64,000 bases of DNA from DATDPM01 sp963841995. Lineage in GTDB: Bacteria; Pseudomonadota; Alphaproteobacteria; DATDPM01. Positions 36,301 to 44,632 of the stretch are shown in pieces; positions within the stretch are counted from its first letter, which is position 1, and the number at the start of each line of letters is the position of its first letter. Made by a program: the position numbers and the translations under genes. The stretch covers positions 186,001-250,000 of the forward strand of contig CAWJEX010000002.1 in the NCBI GenBank assembly GCA_963841995.1, in the 5' to 3' direction. Under the pieces are notes generated by a model. It was not told the origin of the DNA, ran no database searches, and saw only the letters and a program-made list of their open reading frames with translations.

Positions 36301-36336
36301 TTCGACAACCGGGACTCAAAATATTACGCTGATTGA
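33301..36336 (+). CDS. TrlF-like protein: N-terminal PHP domain fused to SMC/ABC-type ATPase
   Basis: A 1011-residue protein. Residues 14-22 (K-W-D-L-H-V-H-S-P) are the first metal motif of a PHP phosphoesterase domain, and K-G-S-D-S-H at about 245 looks like a later one. Walker A G-N-K-G-T-G-K-S lies near residue 345, a long coiled coil spans about 480-740, and the signature H-L-S-P-G-E-R-G, Walker B P-I-I-V-D-Q-P-E-E-N-L-D-N and H-loop V-T-H-S-P-N lie near 885-950. This RecN/SMC-like architecture with a nuclease-type head is frequent in defence islands. The next gene codes for a SIR2-like effector. Confidence 0.82.
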   Translation: MSGRVWLKGSKWRKWDLHVHSPASHGFGGDWNQFIIQLGNADCDVVGINDYFSVAGYHEVQRRVSDPGAASEGNKPYREALQKLKSKTLLPVVECRMNNVVLDKKQKSGPRINFHLIFSPELAVDDIETFIKSLKVKGTSIGSRYSDSKFLREEVSVHFVETCRALRDDGTFANRFLIWIPYDEYGGIDNINPATDTLFKEGLVYEADILGSSNKAQADFFLWKEGKFTEEQYRKWFGKRKPCVKGSDSHNVNDELGKLKDQQSKPADRYCWIKADPTFNGLRQIINEPEDRVYIGRIPPKMEEVHRNPTRYLTDINIRKTADADTDDIWFDCDIPLNFDMVAIIGNKGTGKSALADVLALAGNTHCDPKYFSFLNKDRFCERNGRIAKQFEVETVWGDGTKTVTSLNAKPDPNNVELVKYIPQTYLEKVCTETEPGQKSEFQRELRKVIFSHISDAEQLGKESLDDLIEYKTEEMTDQVNTYRQEISRLNVELVRLETKGAADFVAQLQANLRQKQKELEAHVAAKPAVVDKPNNLTADQQAAYSKIAGELDKERANLSSLETKIAEYQAKQKMLTEHVAIARKLEGKLDNFVADFARLKQECAADFKKLSLNLEAIITLTIDKAVLTQKRDGLVADKAEIDAALSPTAETSVLTQKGACEGRIKALRDKLDAPNKRYQAYQEALKGWQKQKEVIEGDAEKPDSLRYFEAQLKYIKEKLPQEISAVKEQRLALARKVHESIAAIRDVYRELFASVQQLIESSVIIKEGFELTFDSSIIERTFQRDFFDAYVVQGVAGSFCGKEKGATVLEELQAEYDFNKADDAIAFVEKVTTYMQHDMRSAQQGKMDIAAQLRKHVELKEFYDYLWSFPYLEPEYSLKLDGKDLSHLSPGERGTLLLVFYLLVDKSNKPIIVDQPEENLDNQTVYRLLIPVIKEVKKRRQIIMVTHSPNIAVVCDAEQIIHAFIDRESGNRVIYTMGSIESAQINKYLVDVLEGTRPAFDNRDSKYYAD

Positions 36337-36541
36337 GTTTCCAATTCCGCTCGGCTGGCGTCTCATTGGCTCGACCAACACACGCGAGCCGGGCGCACCG
36401 TTTTCGAGTGTGGTTTCGCATGGTGATAAGATAACTTACGACAAATGATGTTTTCGTCTTGCCATAAGGTGGTGCCACGACGAGGCTCTCGCATGCATTT
36501 TTCCAGCAAATACAATTTGCAGACTGGCGTCTGCTAAATAA

Positions 36542-38252
36542 ATGCGCAAGAAGATAGCGCCAGCCAAAACAGTAAGGGTGCGACCTGGTGGTCGGACGCT
36601 CCGAGCAGCCGCCCAACAATCAAATTCTGCTCATGCCGAAACCGATGACGCTACGGTTTACATTTTCGGGGCCGGAGCGTCGCACGGCTATACTGGTTCA
36701 CGAACTGGAATATCGCCACCTCTCGCTACAAATTTTTTCAGTACATTTTACCGGCTGCTTATCTCCCAGGATTTCGAAGTAAAGATTGGCGATATCGTTA
36801 ATTATATACGTGACACCCGCGGGATTGATCCAATCGAATTGCCACGAAAGTTTGACGGGAACATCGAGGCAGTTTTTTCTGAGTTGCATGATCGACTGGA
36901 AACTACCATCGAAAAAAGGGAACCAGTTCCGGAAATTTTTAGATATAGCAGAACTTACGATCAGTTTGTCTTTTGGTTCTGTCATGTCCTGAACGAAATT
37001 CAAAATGGAACTCCCTGCGACATTTATTCCAGCTTGGTAGCCGATTCGTCCGCAAATACCACTTTTATCACCTTCAACTGGGACACAATTCTTGACCGTT
37101 CTCTAGCGTCTACCGGACGTTGGCATCCGGATGATGGCTATGCATTTACTTTTGATCAACTGCTAGAGAATGAGTGGCGCAATCCCAGAAAGACGAAGTC
37201 TAATTGGAAATTGCTCAAGCTCCATGGCTCGACAAATTGGCTCGGACCTTATGTGACACTTGATTTGCGCGACGGCACTCGAAAGTGGCTCACGTCGCCT
37301 GAACGAGTAAATTTTAACTGGTGTGTTATCGACGGCCAGAAATGGTTTGCAACTTATAAGGATCGATGGCGTCCGGGCTACCAGCCGTATTCGTATTTCT
37401 TTCCCCCCCAACGACGACAAGGGCTATCCGCTAATGCCAATTATCGTCCCTCCCACCCGAAACAAGGCATTTGGCGAACACGGAAAGTTATTTTCCGCCC
37501 TTTGGTCTGAAGCTCGCGCCAAGCTTGCGGATGCTGCACGGTTGATCATCTGTGGCTATTCATTTCCTGAAACGGACGAACACGCATATGAGCTTATAGA
37601 CGCTTTTCTTTCGCGCGATGCGTCGCTTAAACAGATCACGCTTATCGACCCATATCCAACACAGATCGCCGCTCGCCTAAAACCACGGATTTCAGGGCAG
37701 TGTAAAGTAGACATCCATCAAGAGACGCTTCACGATTATCTCGGCCTGTCGAAGCGCAAAACAACAGGCCGCGCGTCTAAGAAATCAGAATACAGCAAGT
37801 GTCTGTCGAGTTCCTTACGGACAAAGCATGAGAAAAACCCAAGAGTCCGGGGACTATTCAATATCTTGGTAACATGCAACTTGAGTGGCCAACCTATCGA
37901 CATAACTACGTATAGCGGGAGGCGCCTGTTGAACTGCGAAGTTGCAGGGGAGTTTGCCACCCATCTCAGGTCTGCCTACCGCCCAGAAGTCTATGAGTAT
38001 CGAGTTCAAAATATTAAAGTACGGCCGCGTGGGGAACCGGAAACAACTGTGGCGCTTGATGATATTTGGTTATTGAATCCTATGCCAAAAGAGGGGATTT
38101 CTGAAGACGCACTAAAAAATGCTGATCTCAAAGATGCCGACGAATTTAATCCGCTACTCGGTACATCCCTTCGAGATTCAATTAGACGCGGGTATCATTG
38201 CAAAGACGAAGCGGAAACGGATTACTTTCTGCGCAGATTCATAGCGTCTTAA
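36542..38252 (+). pseudogene. SIR2-like (NADase-type) protein, frameshifted at a C7 tract
   Basis: The N-terminal part shows the SIR2 nucleotide site I-F-G-A-G-A-S-H-G, the motif F-I-T-F-N-W-D-T-I-L-D and L-K-L-H-G-S-T-N-W. At the seven-C run 37392-37398 the frame breaks; with six C the reading continues as F-P-P-N-D-D-K-G-Y-P-L-M-P and on through L-I-I-C-G-Y-S-F-P-E-T-D to 38252, giving one protein of about 569 residues with a C-terminal extension of unknown fold. SIR2-like proteins of this kind deplete NAD in phage defence. It lies 205 bp after the PHP-ATPase gene, same strand. Confidence 0.8.
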
Positions 38253-38280
38253 CGAGCTGGATTGCTCGACTGACCTGAGG

Positions 38281-38329
38281 TGACCTGACGTATTTTTTGT
38301 ACCAGCGGCATAGAGAGTTTATTGCATGG
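38281..38329 (+). repeat. 49-bp dispersed repeat, copy A
   Basis: This segment (tgacctgacgtatttttt, then gtaccagcggcatagagag and so on) matches 48887-48935 at 46 of 49 positions, in the same orientation. A shorter partial unit (tgacctgagg) precedes it. The two copies bracket the 10.6-kb block of IS-riddled genes. Confidence 0.8.
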
Positions 38330-38357
38330 CCGTTGTTCCCTCTAGAGGGAACAACGG
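38330..38357. repeat. 28-bp perfect palindrome
   Basis: Arms CCGTTGTTCCCTCT and AGAGGGAACAACGG meet with no spacer, directly after repeat copy A. It could act as a bidirectional terminator or a protein-binding site; no U-tract is visible. Confidence 0.75.
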
Positions 38358-38398
38358 CGCCAGAGTTTGCGGTGCCGGGGGGGCCAGCGAGCAACCGC

Positions 38399-38589
38399 TC
38401 AGAGCAGCCGTGAAAAATCACGTTTAACCTTGGCGGCAAGCTCGTGGTCGGGGAAGCGGGTTATAGCAGCCTTCCACACCTGAGACGCCTGCTTGAAATC
38501 GCCGCTATTCCAGTAGGTGCCACCGAGGTTAAACATGGCCAGCGCGTAGTCGGGATCTAGGGCGAGCGCCTTCTGGTAGGCGTTGACGT
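38399..38589 (-). pseudogene. C-terminal fragment of the DUF4365-TPR gene cut off by the IS
   Basis: The minus strand reads N-A-Y-Q-K-A-L-A-L-D-P-D-Y-A-L-A-M-F-N-L-G and ends K-V-K-R-D-F-S-R-L-L stop, a typical last TPR. Removing the IS and one copy of the 4-bp target duplication joins it in frame to the fragment at 39784-41564 (A-I-N-A-D-V-N-A-Y-Q-K). Confidence 0.9.
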
Positions 38590-38645
38590 GGTCCCCCAGA
38601 ATGTATCCGCGATGAGGTAGAGTCCGTCACTGAAGGAGACGGACG

Positions 38646-38912
38646 ATGAAGAGTAGCCGGTTCACGGAAGAACAGATTATCGGGATTTTGCGGGAACAAG
38701 AGGCGGGGATGAAGACCGCCGATGTCTGCCGGAAGCACGGGATCAGCGGCGCCACTTTTTACAAATGGAAGGCAAAATTTGGTGGCATGGACGTGTCGGA
38801 TGCCAAGCGGCTGAAGGCACTGACCGACGAGAATGCGAAGCTGAAGAAGCTGCTCGCCGAGTCCATGCTGGACAATGCGGTTTTGAAAGACATCAGCGCA
38901 AAAAAATGGTGA
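38646..38912 (+). CDS. IS3-family transposase OrfA
   Basis: An 88-residue HTH protein (R-F-T-E-E-Q-I-I-G-I-L-R-E-Q-E-A-G ... G-I-S-G-A-T-F-Y-K-W-K-A-K-F-G-G-M) with a leucine-rich C-terminal helix, the DNA-binding part of the IS3 transposase. An A7 run at 38900-38906 near its end is the expected site of -1 frameshifting that makes the OrfAB fusion. Confidence 0.95.
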   Translation: MKSSRFTEEQIIGILREQEAGMKTADVCRKHGISGATFYKWKAKFGGMDVSDAKRLKALTDENAKLKKLLAESMLDNAVLKDISAKKW

Positions 38913-39763
38913 CGCCCGCCGCCAGGCGATCGGCCGTCGCCCATGCCCGGGAGAGCTTTGGGCTGAGCGAGCGCCGGGCGTGTTCGATCATCGGAGTGTC
39001 CCGGCGTGTTGTCCGTTATCGGCCCCGGCGTCCCGACGACACCGCCATCCGAGTGCGGATGCGAGAATTGGCCTTGGAACGGAGGCGCTTTGGCTATCGG
39101 CGGCTGGGCATTCTGCTGGCCCGTGAAGGGATCAAAATGAACCGCAAGAAGCTTCTTCGGATCTACACCGAGGAAGGCTTGAAAGTTCGCCGGCGCAGAG
39201 GCCGTAAGCGGGCGCTGGGCACGCGAGCTGCCATGACGATCCCGCAAGGGCCGAACCAACGCTGGAGCCTGGACTTCCTGTCGGACGCCTTCACCGATGG
39301 CCGTCGATTCCGAATCTTCGCGGTCGTGGACGACTTCACGCGGGAATGCCTGACCCTGGTGCCCGACACCTCGCTATCCGGCATCCGCGTCGCACGCGAG
39401 CTGGATAACATTGTGCTCCGGCGCGGCCGGCCGCAATCAGTCGTCAGTGACAACGGCACCGAACTGACCAGCATGGCGATCCTGCGCTGGACTCAGGAGA
39501 CTCGCGTCGAGTGGCATTACATCGCGCCCGGAAAGCCAACACAGAACGCCTTCATCGAAAGCTTCAATGGCCGGCTGCGCGACGAGTGCCTCAACGAAAC
39601 GCTGTTCACCACCCTTGCGCAGGCCCGCGCCGTGCTGGCTGAATGGCGCGACGATTACAATACCGTCAGGCCACACTCGAAACTCGGTGGTCTGACGCCG
39701 GCTGAGATCGCTCACAGAAACGCATCAACCAAGGAGCATCAACCCCAAGGACTCTATCTCTGA
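38906..39763 (+). CDS. IS3-family transposase OrfB (DDE integrase core)
   Basis: The rve-type catalytic core has the three acids: Asp in W-S-L-D-F-L-S-D, Asp in V-V-S-D-N-G-T-E-L, and Glu in N-A-F-I-E-S-F-N-G. An HTH_21 region precedes it (R-R-F-G-Y-R-R-L). The in-frame ATG at 38906 lies on the slippery A-run; the functional transposase is probably the OrfAB frameshift product. The gene looks complete, so the IS may be active. Confidence 0.94.
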   Translation: MVTPAARRSAVAHARESFGLSERRACSIIGVSRRVVRYRPRRPDDTAIRVRMRELALERRRFGYRRLGILLAREGIKMNRKKLLRIYTEEGLKVRRRRGRKRALGTRAAMTIPQGPNQRWSLDFLSDAFTDGRRFRIFAVVDDFTRECLTLVPDTSLSGIRVARELDNIVLRRGRPQSVVSDNGTELTSMAILRWTQETRVEWHYIAPGKPTQNAFIESFNGRLRDECLNETLFTTLAQARAVLAEWRDDYNTVRPHSKLGGLTPAEIAHRNASTKEHQPQGLYL

Positions 39764-39783
39764 CTGGGAACAATTAGGGGACC

Positions 39784-41564
39784 ACGTCAGCGTTGATCGC
39801 CTCCGGCGCGCGCTTGAGGTTTGCATACGCGGACGCAACTTGAAACCAGCTCATGGCGTCCGGCTGGTGAACCTGTGCCTGCTCCAAGAGTAGCGGCAGG
39901 CTCTCCTCATACCGGCCAAGGAAGTTGAGCGCTGTCCCTAAACAATAGCCGTAGTGGCCACCCTTAAGGTCGTACGCCTTGCGGAAGCAGCGTTCGGCCT
40001 CCGCCCAATCCCCTTCATCCTGGGCCCAATGGCCTAACCGATCCCATAGTAGCGCGGCGTCATCTGCGTCGACGTGCGCTACGTGGCGATCGAATTCGTC
40101 GCGAAACTCGGCGTAGCTCTTTCCCACGTCCTCCCCTGCTGTACGCAGGTAGAAGATGGTCAGCAGAAGCTCCCGCCTGGCTACGGAATGGCTGGGGTGC
40201 GCCCTGACAAAGCGCTGCCAGAAAGCAACCGCCTGCACGGCGTTTCCCGTTGTCGTGCGACCGAAGCTAGCGACCAGGCGGGCGCACCACGGCCAAATCC
40301 AGTCCAAACTATCGGCCTGGCTCACAAGACCATTGATCTCTCGGAACGCCGCTCGTGCATCGCCTAGATTGAAGAGAACGTTCGCGCGCCAGCCGGCGAC
40401 CGCCGAAGTCTTACCCTGGTTTCGCTCCGCAAAGACGACACGGTCGAGATGAACCAGCGCGTCTTCATACTGGCCGATACGGACATAATAGTTGCCTAGG
40501 GCGTTGTGGGCTTCGGCGAGGTCCGGGTTCAACCGCAATGCTTCGCGATAGTGGTCAACCGCCCTCTCCTGCTCACCGAGCCGCTCAAAACTCGTCCCGA
40601 GATTCTTGTGGCCCTGGGCCGCTAAGTCGGGTTTGTCCCTGAACGCTGGGTCGGCGAGCGCAGCTTCGTAAGCGAGTTTGGCCGATTGTTCATCGCCGAG
40701 CGCGGAGAAGGCGTTTCCGATCGTGTAGTGCAAGCTGCCGACCTGGTAGCGGCCGCCGTCGAGCTTTGATCGAAAGTAGTCGATCGCCTTCTCAATCCGC
40801 TGCGAGTGTTGGCTCATACTCGCCATCCCGAGGTTGATCTCGGCCATGTAGCAGGGGCTCATCGCGTCGCTACTGGCGCCGAGCGCTGCCCCAAATTTGT
40901 CGAACCCGGCGCTGATCACGTCGTCAGCACCTTGTTCGTAGAGCTGCTTCAAGATCTGGCCAGCCCGCTCCGGATCCTCAGGGACATGGACATCTGGAGC
41001 TGTCCTCAGAACCTGCCAGGGCAGATCGGCCGGGCTCGTGCCCGATTGTTCGATCCGCCGGTCACGCGAAGATCTCGCCCCCGATTGCGCGAGCGCCGCG
41101 AGTTGGACGAGGCGCCCGATGGTCAACTCGTCGACGAAGGAGACCGTCAGCGACTGCTGCTCGGTCCACGTCTTCCCGCTGTGTTCATACTGGCGAAGGA
41201 CGCTGTCGACGGGGCAGATGCGCAGCGAGCCTGTCGGCCCATGATAGCAGGCGTAAAAGCTGTACCCCTGCATCAGCAGATAGTTCAGGTTGGTGCGACG
41301 CACCTCAACACTGAGCGATCCGTCCGCATTTAGCGCCCGCGCCGTACCCTTTAGTTGGACCTGGACCCTGACATTCGTGGCCCGACCGTCGTCAATCACC
41401 TCGATCTGACAATCTGTTCCGTAGTCCTTGCGGTCTGCACCTTGAAGGATGAAGACGCGGCTCTCTGAAAGCCGCCTCTGGAAGGCGATGATTGCCTCTT
41501 CCTCTATGTCGTGACTTCGGTCACGGCGCGGCAAGTCATCGAAGTGGTTCTCAAAGTGGTTCAT
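39784..41564 (-). pseudogene. DUF4365 nuclease-like domain fused to TPR repeats, 3' end separated by IS
   Basis: The N-terminal 150 residues form a DUF4365 domain, a PD-(D/E)xK-type fold: Y-G-T-D-C-Q-I-E-V supplies the acid and V-Q-V-Q-L-K-G-T the Q-x-K end of the motif. The rest is TPR repeats (for example L-A-E-A-H-N-A-L-G-N-Y-Y-V-R-I-G-Q-Y). The IS at 38590-39783 replaces the last 61 residues with D-V-V-P. The intact protein would have about 655 residues. DUF4365 proteins occur in defence islands; whether this truncated form still works is unknown. Confidence 0.85.
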
Positions 41565-41702
41565 AGCAACCTATTTTAAATGCAGGCGCAGGTTGGATTC
41601 TACCACCCGTGTGCGCTGTGAGGCGGCTTCACGTTCGATGCCGATGCCTAAGCGGGCCCGTTCCCGGGCGCCAAGCGGCGCTCTAGCCTCGCGCCAGCGC
41701 GC

Positions 41703-42486
41703 CTATAGGAACTGCTGCGAGGCATGGTGGAGCTCGCGCACCAGCTTCATACTGCCCTTGGGGTCGCCGTGCGGCTCAAGATAGGTGCAAACAGCTTTGA
41801 TGGACATGAAGTGAGGCTGGTCACCAAACTTAGGAATTGCGGAAAATCCCGCCTGACCGATGAACACGATGGGCAGCGCGGCTTTGCGTGAGAGCGCTAG
41901 CGCGTCCCGCCAGTCTTCGTTGGGTATCTCTTCCAGGCCTTTAATGATACCGGCGACTTGCGCCTGCAGAAGATCAATCGCCAGTTGCTCGGGATATGAC
42001 ACCGACGGCGAGGGCCAGAGCGCGTCGTAGTCCAGAAGGTTCTTCACGTTCAGAATGACAAGGCCGTGGGTGGCGGGCGACACCTCGATCTGATCGGCGG
42101 CCTTCTTGATGTTGTCATAGATCGTCCTGGGTTTGCGGCTGTGCAGCGTCTTCAGCGCCAGGGCCCAGCGCTGGCCGCGGAAGCCCAACATCACGTCCGG
42201 GTTGTCGCCCTTCGAGTTGACCGGGTGGTCGAGCGCGATGTTGGAGCCGAAGGTCATCGCGAGGCAGGCCACGTAGAGCTCAATCACCTTGTTCGCGGCG
42301 TGGTCCGTCACTGGGCTCGCCGCGTTCTGTAGAACGGTCATTTTGCTGAGCATCTCCAGATGGGGGACCAACTGACCGAAGTCGGGGTGATCTTTGACCC
42401 CGACCACCTTACCTGCCAGATCCACGAACCCCATCGCCGCCCGGGCGACAGGGCGCGGATCGGTCGGTCGACGAGCCGGGTTCTTC
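41703..42486 (-). pseudogene. C-terminal part of an unknown protein split by the IS66 element
   Basis: From the junction the minus strand reads K-N-P-A-R-R-P-T-D-P-R-P and continues for about 260 residues. The segment G-D-N-P-D-V-M-L-G-F-R-G-Q-R-W-A-L-A-L-K-T-L looks like a D-x(n)-x-x-K nuclease-type motif; this is my inference, and I know no family name. The 5' part of the gene lies beyond the 6-kb insertion at 48543-48682; joining across the 8-bp duplication GGTTCTTC restores one frame of about 309 residues (D-M-W-K-N-P-A-R-R-P). Confidence 0.8.
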
Positions 42487-42711
42487 GTAAGCGCTGTTCT
42501 CAGGCCACGGCCTTGAGGGTGGGCGCGGCGGGATAGGCCCACGGCAGGAGATCGTCGATCTGGCTGTTGGGATGTCCGTTGACGATCTTGGTAATGACGT
42601 AAGCGCTGTTCTCAGGCCACGGCCTTGAGGGTGGGCGCGGCGGGATAGGCCCACGGCAGGAGATCGTCGATCTGGCTGTTGGGATGTCCGTTGACGATCT
42701 TGGTAATGACG
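42487..42711 (-). repeat. 112-bp tandem duplication of the IS66 end
   Basis: The sequence from GTAAGCGCTG at 42487 repeats exactly at 42599, with a 112-bp period. It includes the terminal inverted repeat and the last about 33 codons of tnpC. The target duplication flanks the outer copy. Confidence 0.9.
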
Positions 42712-44145
42712 TCGGCGAGATAAGCCTGTGGATCGACGCCGCGGAGTTTGCAGGTTTCGATCAGCGAGGCAACGATCGCCCAGTGTTCACCGCCGCCATC
42801 GGAGCCGGCAAAAAGAGAATTCTTTCGATTCAATGCGATGGGGCGGATAGCGCGCTCGACAACATTGCTATCGATCTCGATGCGCCCGTCATCGACGAAA
42901 CGGCTGAGCCCTTCCCAGCGGGACAGCGCGTAGCGGATCGCCTCGGCAAGCTTCGTCTTTTGGCTGATCAGCTCGAGCTTCGCGCGAAGCCACGGTTCGA
43001 GATCGTCGAGAATCGGCCGGCTTTTCTCCTGTCGAACGGCGCGGCGCTCATCGGAGGGGCGGCCGCGGATGTCGCTCTCGACGGCGTAGAGTCCGGCGAT
43101 GCGTTCGAGTGCTTCGCTGGCAATCGGTGCGGAACCGGCGGCTGCGAGCTCGTAGAAGCGGCGGCGCACATGCGACCAGCAGAAGGCGAGCGCGACGTCG
43201 CCGCGTTCGGCGAGGACACGATAGCCGCCATAGCCGTCGACCTGCAGCACACCCTTGAAGCCGGCGAGATGGGCAATCGGACGCTCCGCCTTGCGATCGG
43301 GCGCGTAGACGTAAGCCACGCCGGGCGGATCGGTGCCGCCCCAGGGGCGGTCGTCGCGCGCGTAGGCCCAGAACTGCCCGGTCTTCGTTCGCCCGCGTCC
43401 GGGATCGAGCACGGGCGCCGTCGTCTCGTCGGCGAACAGCTTGGCCGATTCCTTCAGCTTCGCGAGCAGCCGCTCGTGCACCGGGCGGAGATGCCAGGCC
43501 GCGCGGCCGACCCAATCGGCCAAGGTTGAACGATCGAGATTGATGCCCTGACGGGCGTAGATCTGGGCCTGGCGGTAGAGCGGCAAGTGATCGGCGTATT
43601 TGGAGACCAGGACCTGGGCGACCGTAGCCTCGGTCGGCAATCCGCCTTCGATCAACCGCGCCGGCGCCGAAGCCTGGACCACCACGTCCTCACACGTCCG
43701 GCAGGCGTATTTGGGGCGACGGATCGACCAGGACGCGCAGCTGCGCCGGCACGATGTCCAGCCGCTCGCTTGTGTCCTCGCCAATGCGATGCAGCCCGTT
43801 CTTGCAGCACGGGCAGGCATGATCGTCGATATCGACAATCATCTCGATGCGCGGCAGATGGGCCGGAAGCGATCCCCGGTTCGCGCGGCGCTTCGCAGCG
43901 CGGGTCTTCCGCTTGGAAGATGCGGCTTGTTCCGCCGCGGCCTCATCGGCAGCTTCGACCTGCTCGACGTCTTCGAGCCCCAAAAGCAGCTGATCTTCCG
44001 GCAGCGTTTCGGCGCGCCGGCCGAAGCGATGACGCTGCATCTCCTTGATAATCTGTTCGAGACGATCGGCCCGGGCCCGCTCCGCCAGCAGCATCGCCTT
44101 GAGCGTGCCGGGATCGTCGGGAAGCGCGTCGGCCATGATCGTCAT
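42612..44145 (-). pseudogene. tnpC: IS66-family transposase TnpC, frameshifted
   Basis: The N-terminal part (M-A-D-A-L-P-D-D-P-G ... H-R-F-G-R-R-A-E and the zinc-finger-like C-P-C-C) and the catalytic part (F-A-D-E-T-T-A-P, L-Q-V-D-G-Y-G-G-Y, N-V-V-E-R-A-I-R-P) lie in different frames. One extra base at about 43725 causes the break: removing it joins L-R-V-L-V to I-R-R-P-K-Y-A-C-R-T-C-E. The C-terminus W-A-Y-P-A-A-P is typical of TnpC. Confidence 0.88.
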
Positions 44146-44215
44146 GGCCACGATTAAACAAAATCGTTCAGCGTCTGGCGAGCACAAGCATGAGGCTGAT
44201 TTACTTTGTCGCAGA

Positions 44216-44457
44216 TCAGCTCGGCTGCGTTGGCACCGACGTTTCTCGCATCTCATGCACGCGCCGCCAGTCGAGCCCCTCCAATAGCGCTGACAGCTGT
44301 GCCGCCGAGAGCCGCATCACGGCGTCTTGCACTTTCGGCCAGCGGAACTCACCGTCTTCGAGCCGCTTGGCAAACAGGCACACGCCCGTTCCATCCCAGA
44401 AGACCAACTTCACCCGATCCGCCCGCTTGGCGCGGAACACATAGACCGTGCCGGAAT
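44216..44457 (-). pseudogene. tnpB: TnpB of IS66, C-terminal fragment
   Basis: This reads S-G-T-V-Y-V-F-R-A-K-R-A-D-R-V-K-L-V-F-W-D-G-T-G-V and F-R-W-P, the end of the IS66 accessory protein TnpB. The N-terminal 39 residues are at 47891-48007 on the other side of the RIT element. Confidence 0.9.
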
Positions 44458-44459
44458 GG

Positions 44460-44483
44460 GGATATGTGACGCGTCACATATCC
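44460..44483. repeat. 24-bp perfect palindrome at the RIT/tnpB junction
   Basis: The sequence with half-arm GGATATGTGACG is its own reverse complement. It lies between the left RIT inverted repeat and the interrupted tnpB and is absent at the other end, so it may belong to the recombination site. Confidence 0.75.
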
Positions 44484-44632
44484 GTATATATGTGTCGGGC
44501 GCAGATATGTGGCGGCGCGGCCTCATGGCGCGTAATTCCGCGGTGATGGTGGGCTTTGCCGCCACATAATATCTCATCACTTTCTCCTTCACGCTCAGGA
44601 TGTCCCTGGGATGCCCATGATGGAGAGAGTAC

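Larger units (their letters stand above)
38590..39783 (+). mobile_element. IS3-family (IS407-type) insertion sequence
   Basis: A 1194-bp element with ends GGTCCCC / GGGGACC, flanked by the direct repeat ACGT (38586-38589 and 39784-39787), the 4-bp duplication expected for the IS407 group. It contains orfA and orfB. It interrupts the DUF4365-TPR gene. Confidence 0.92.
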
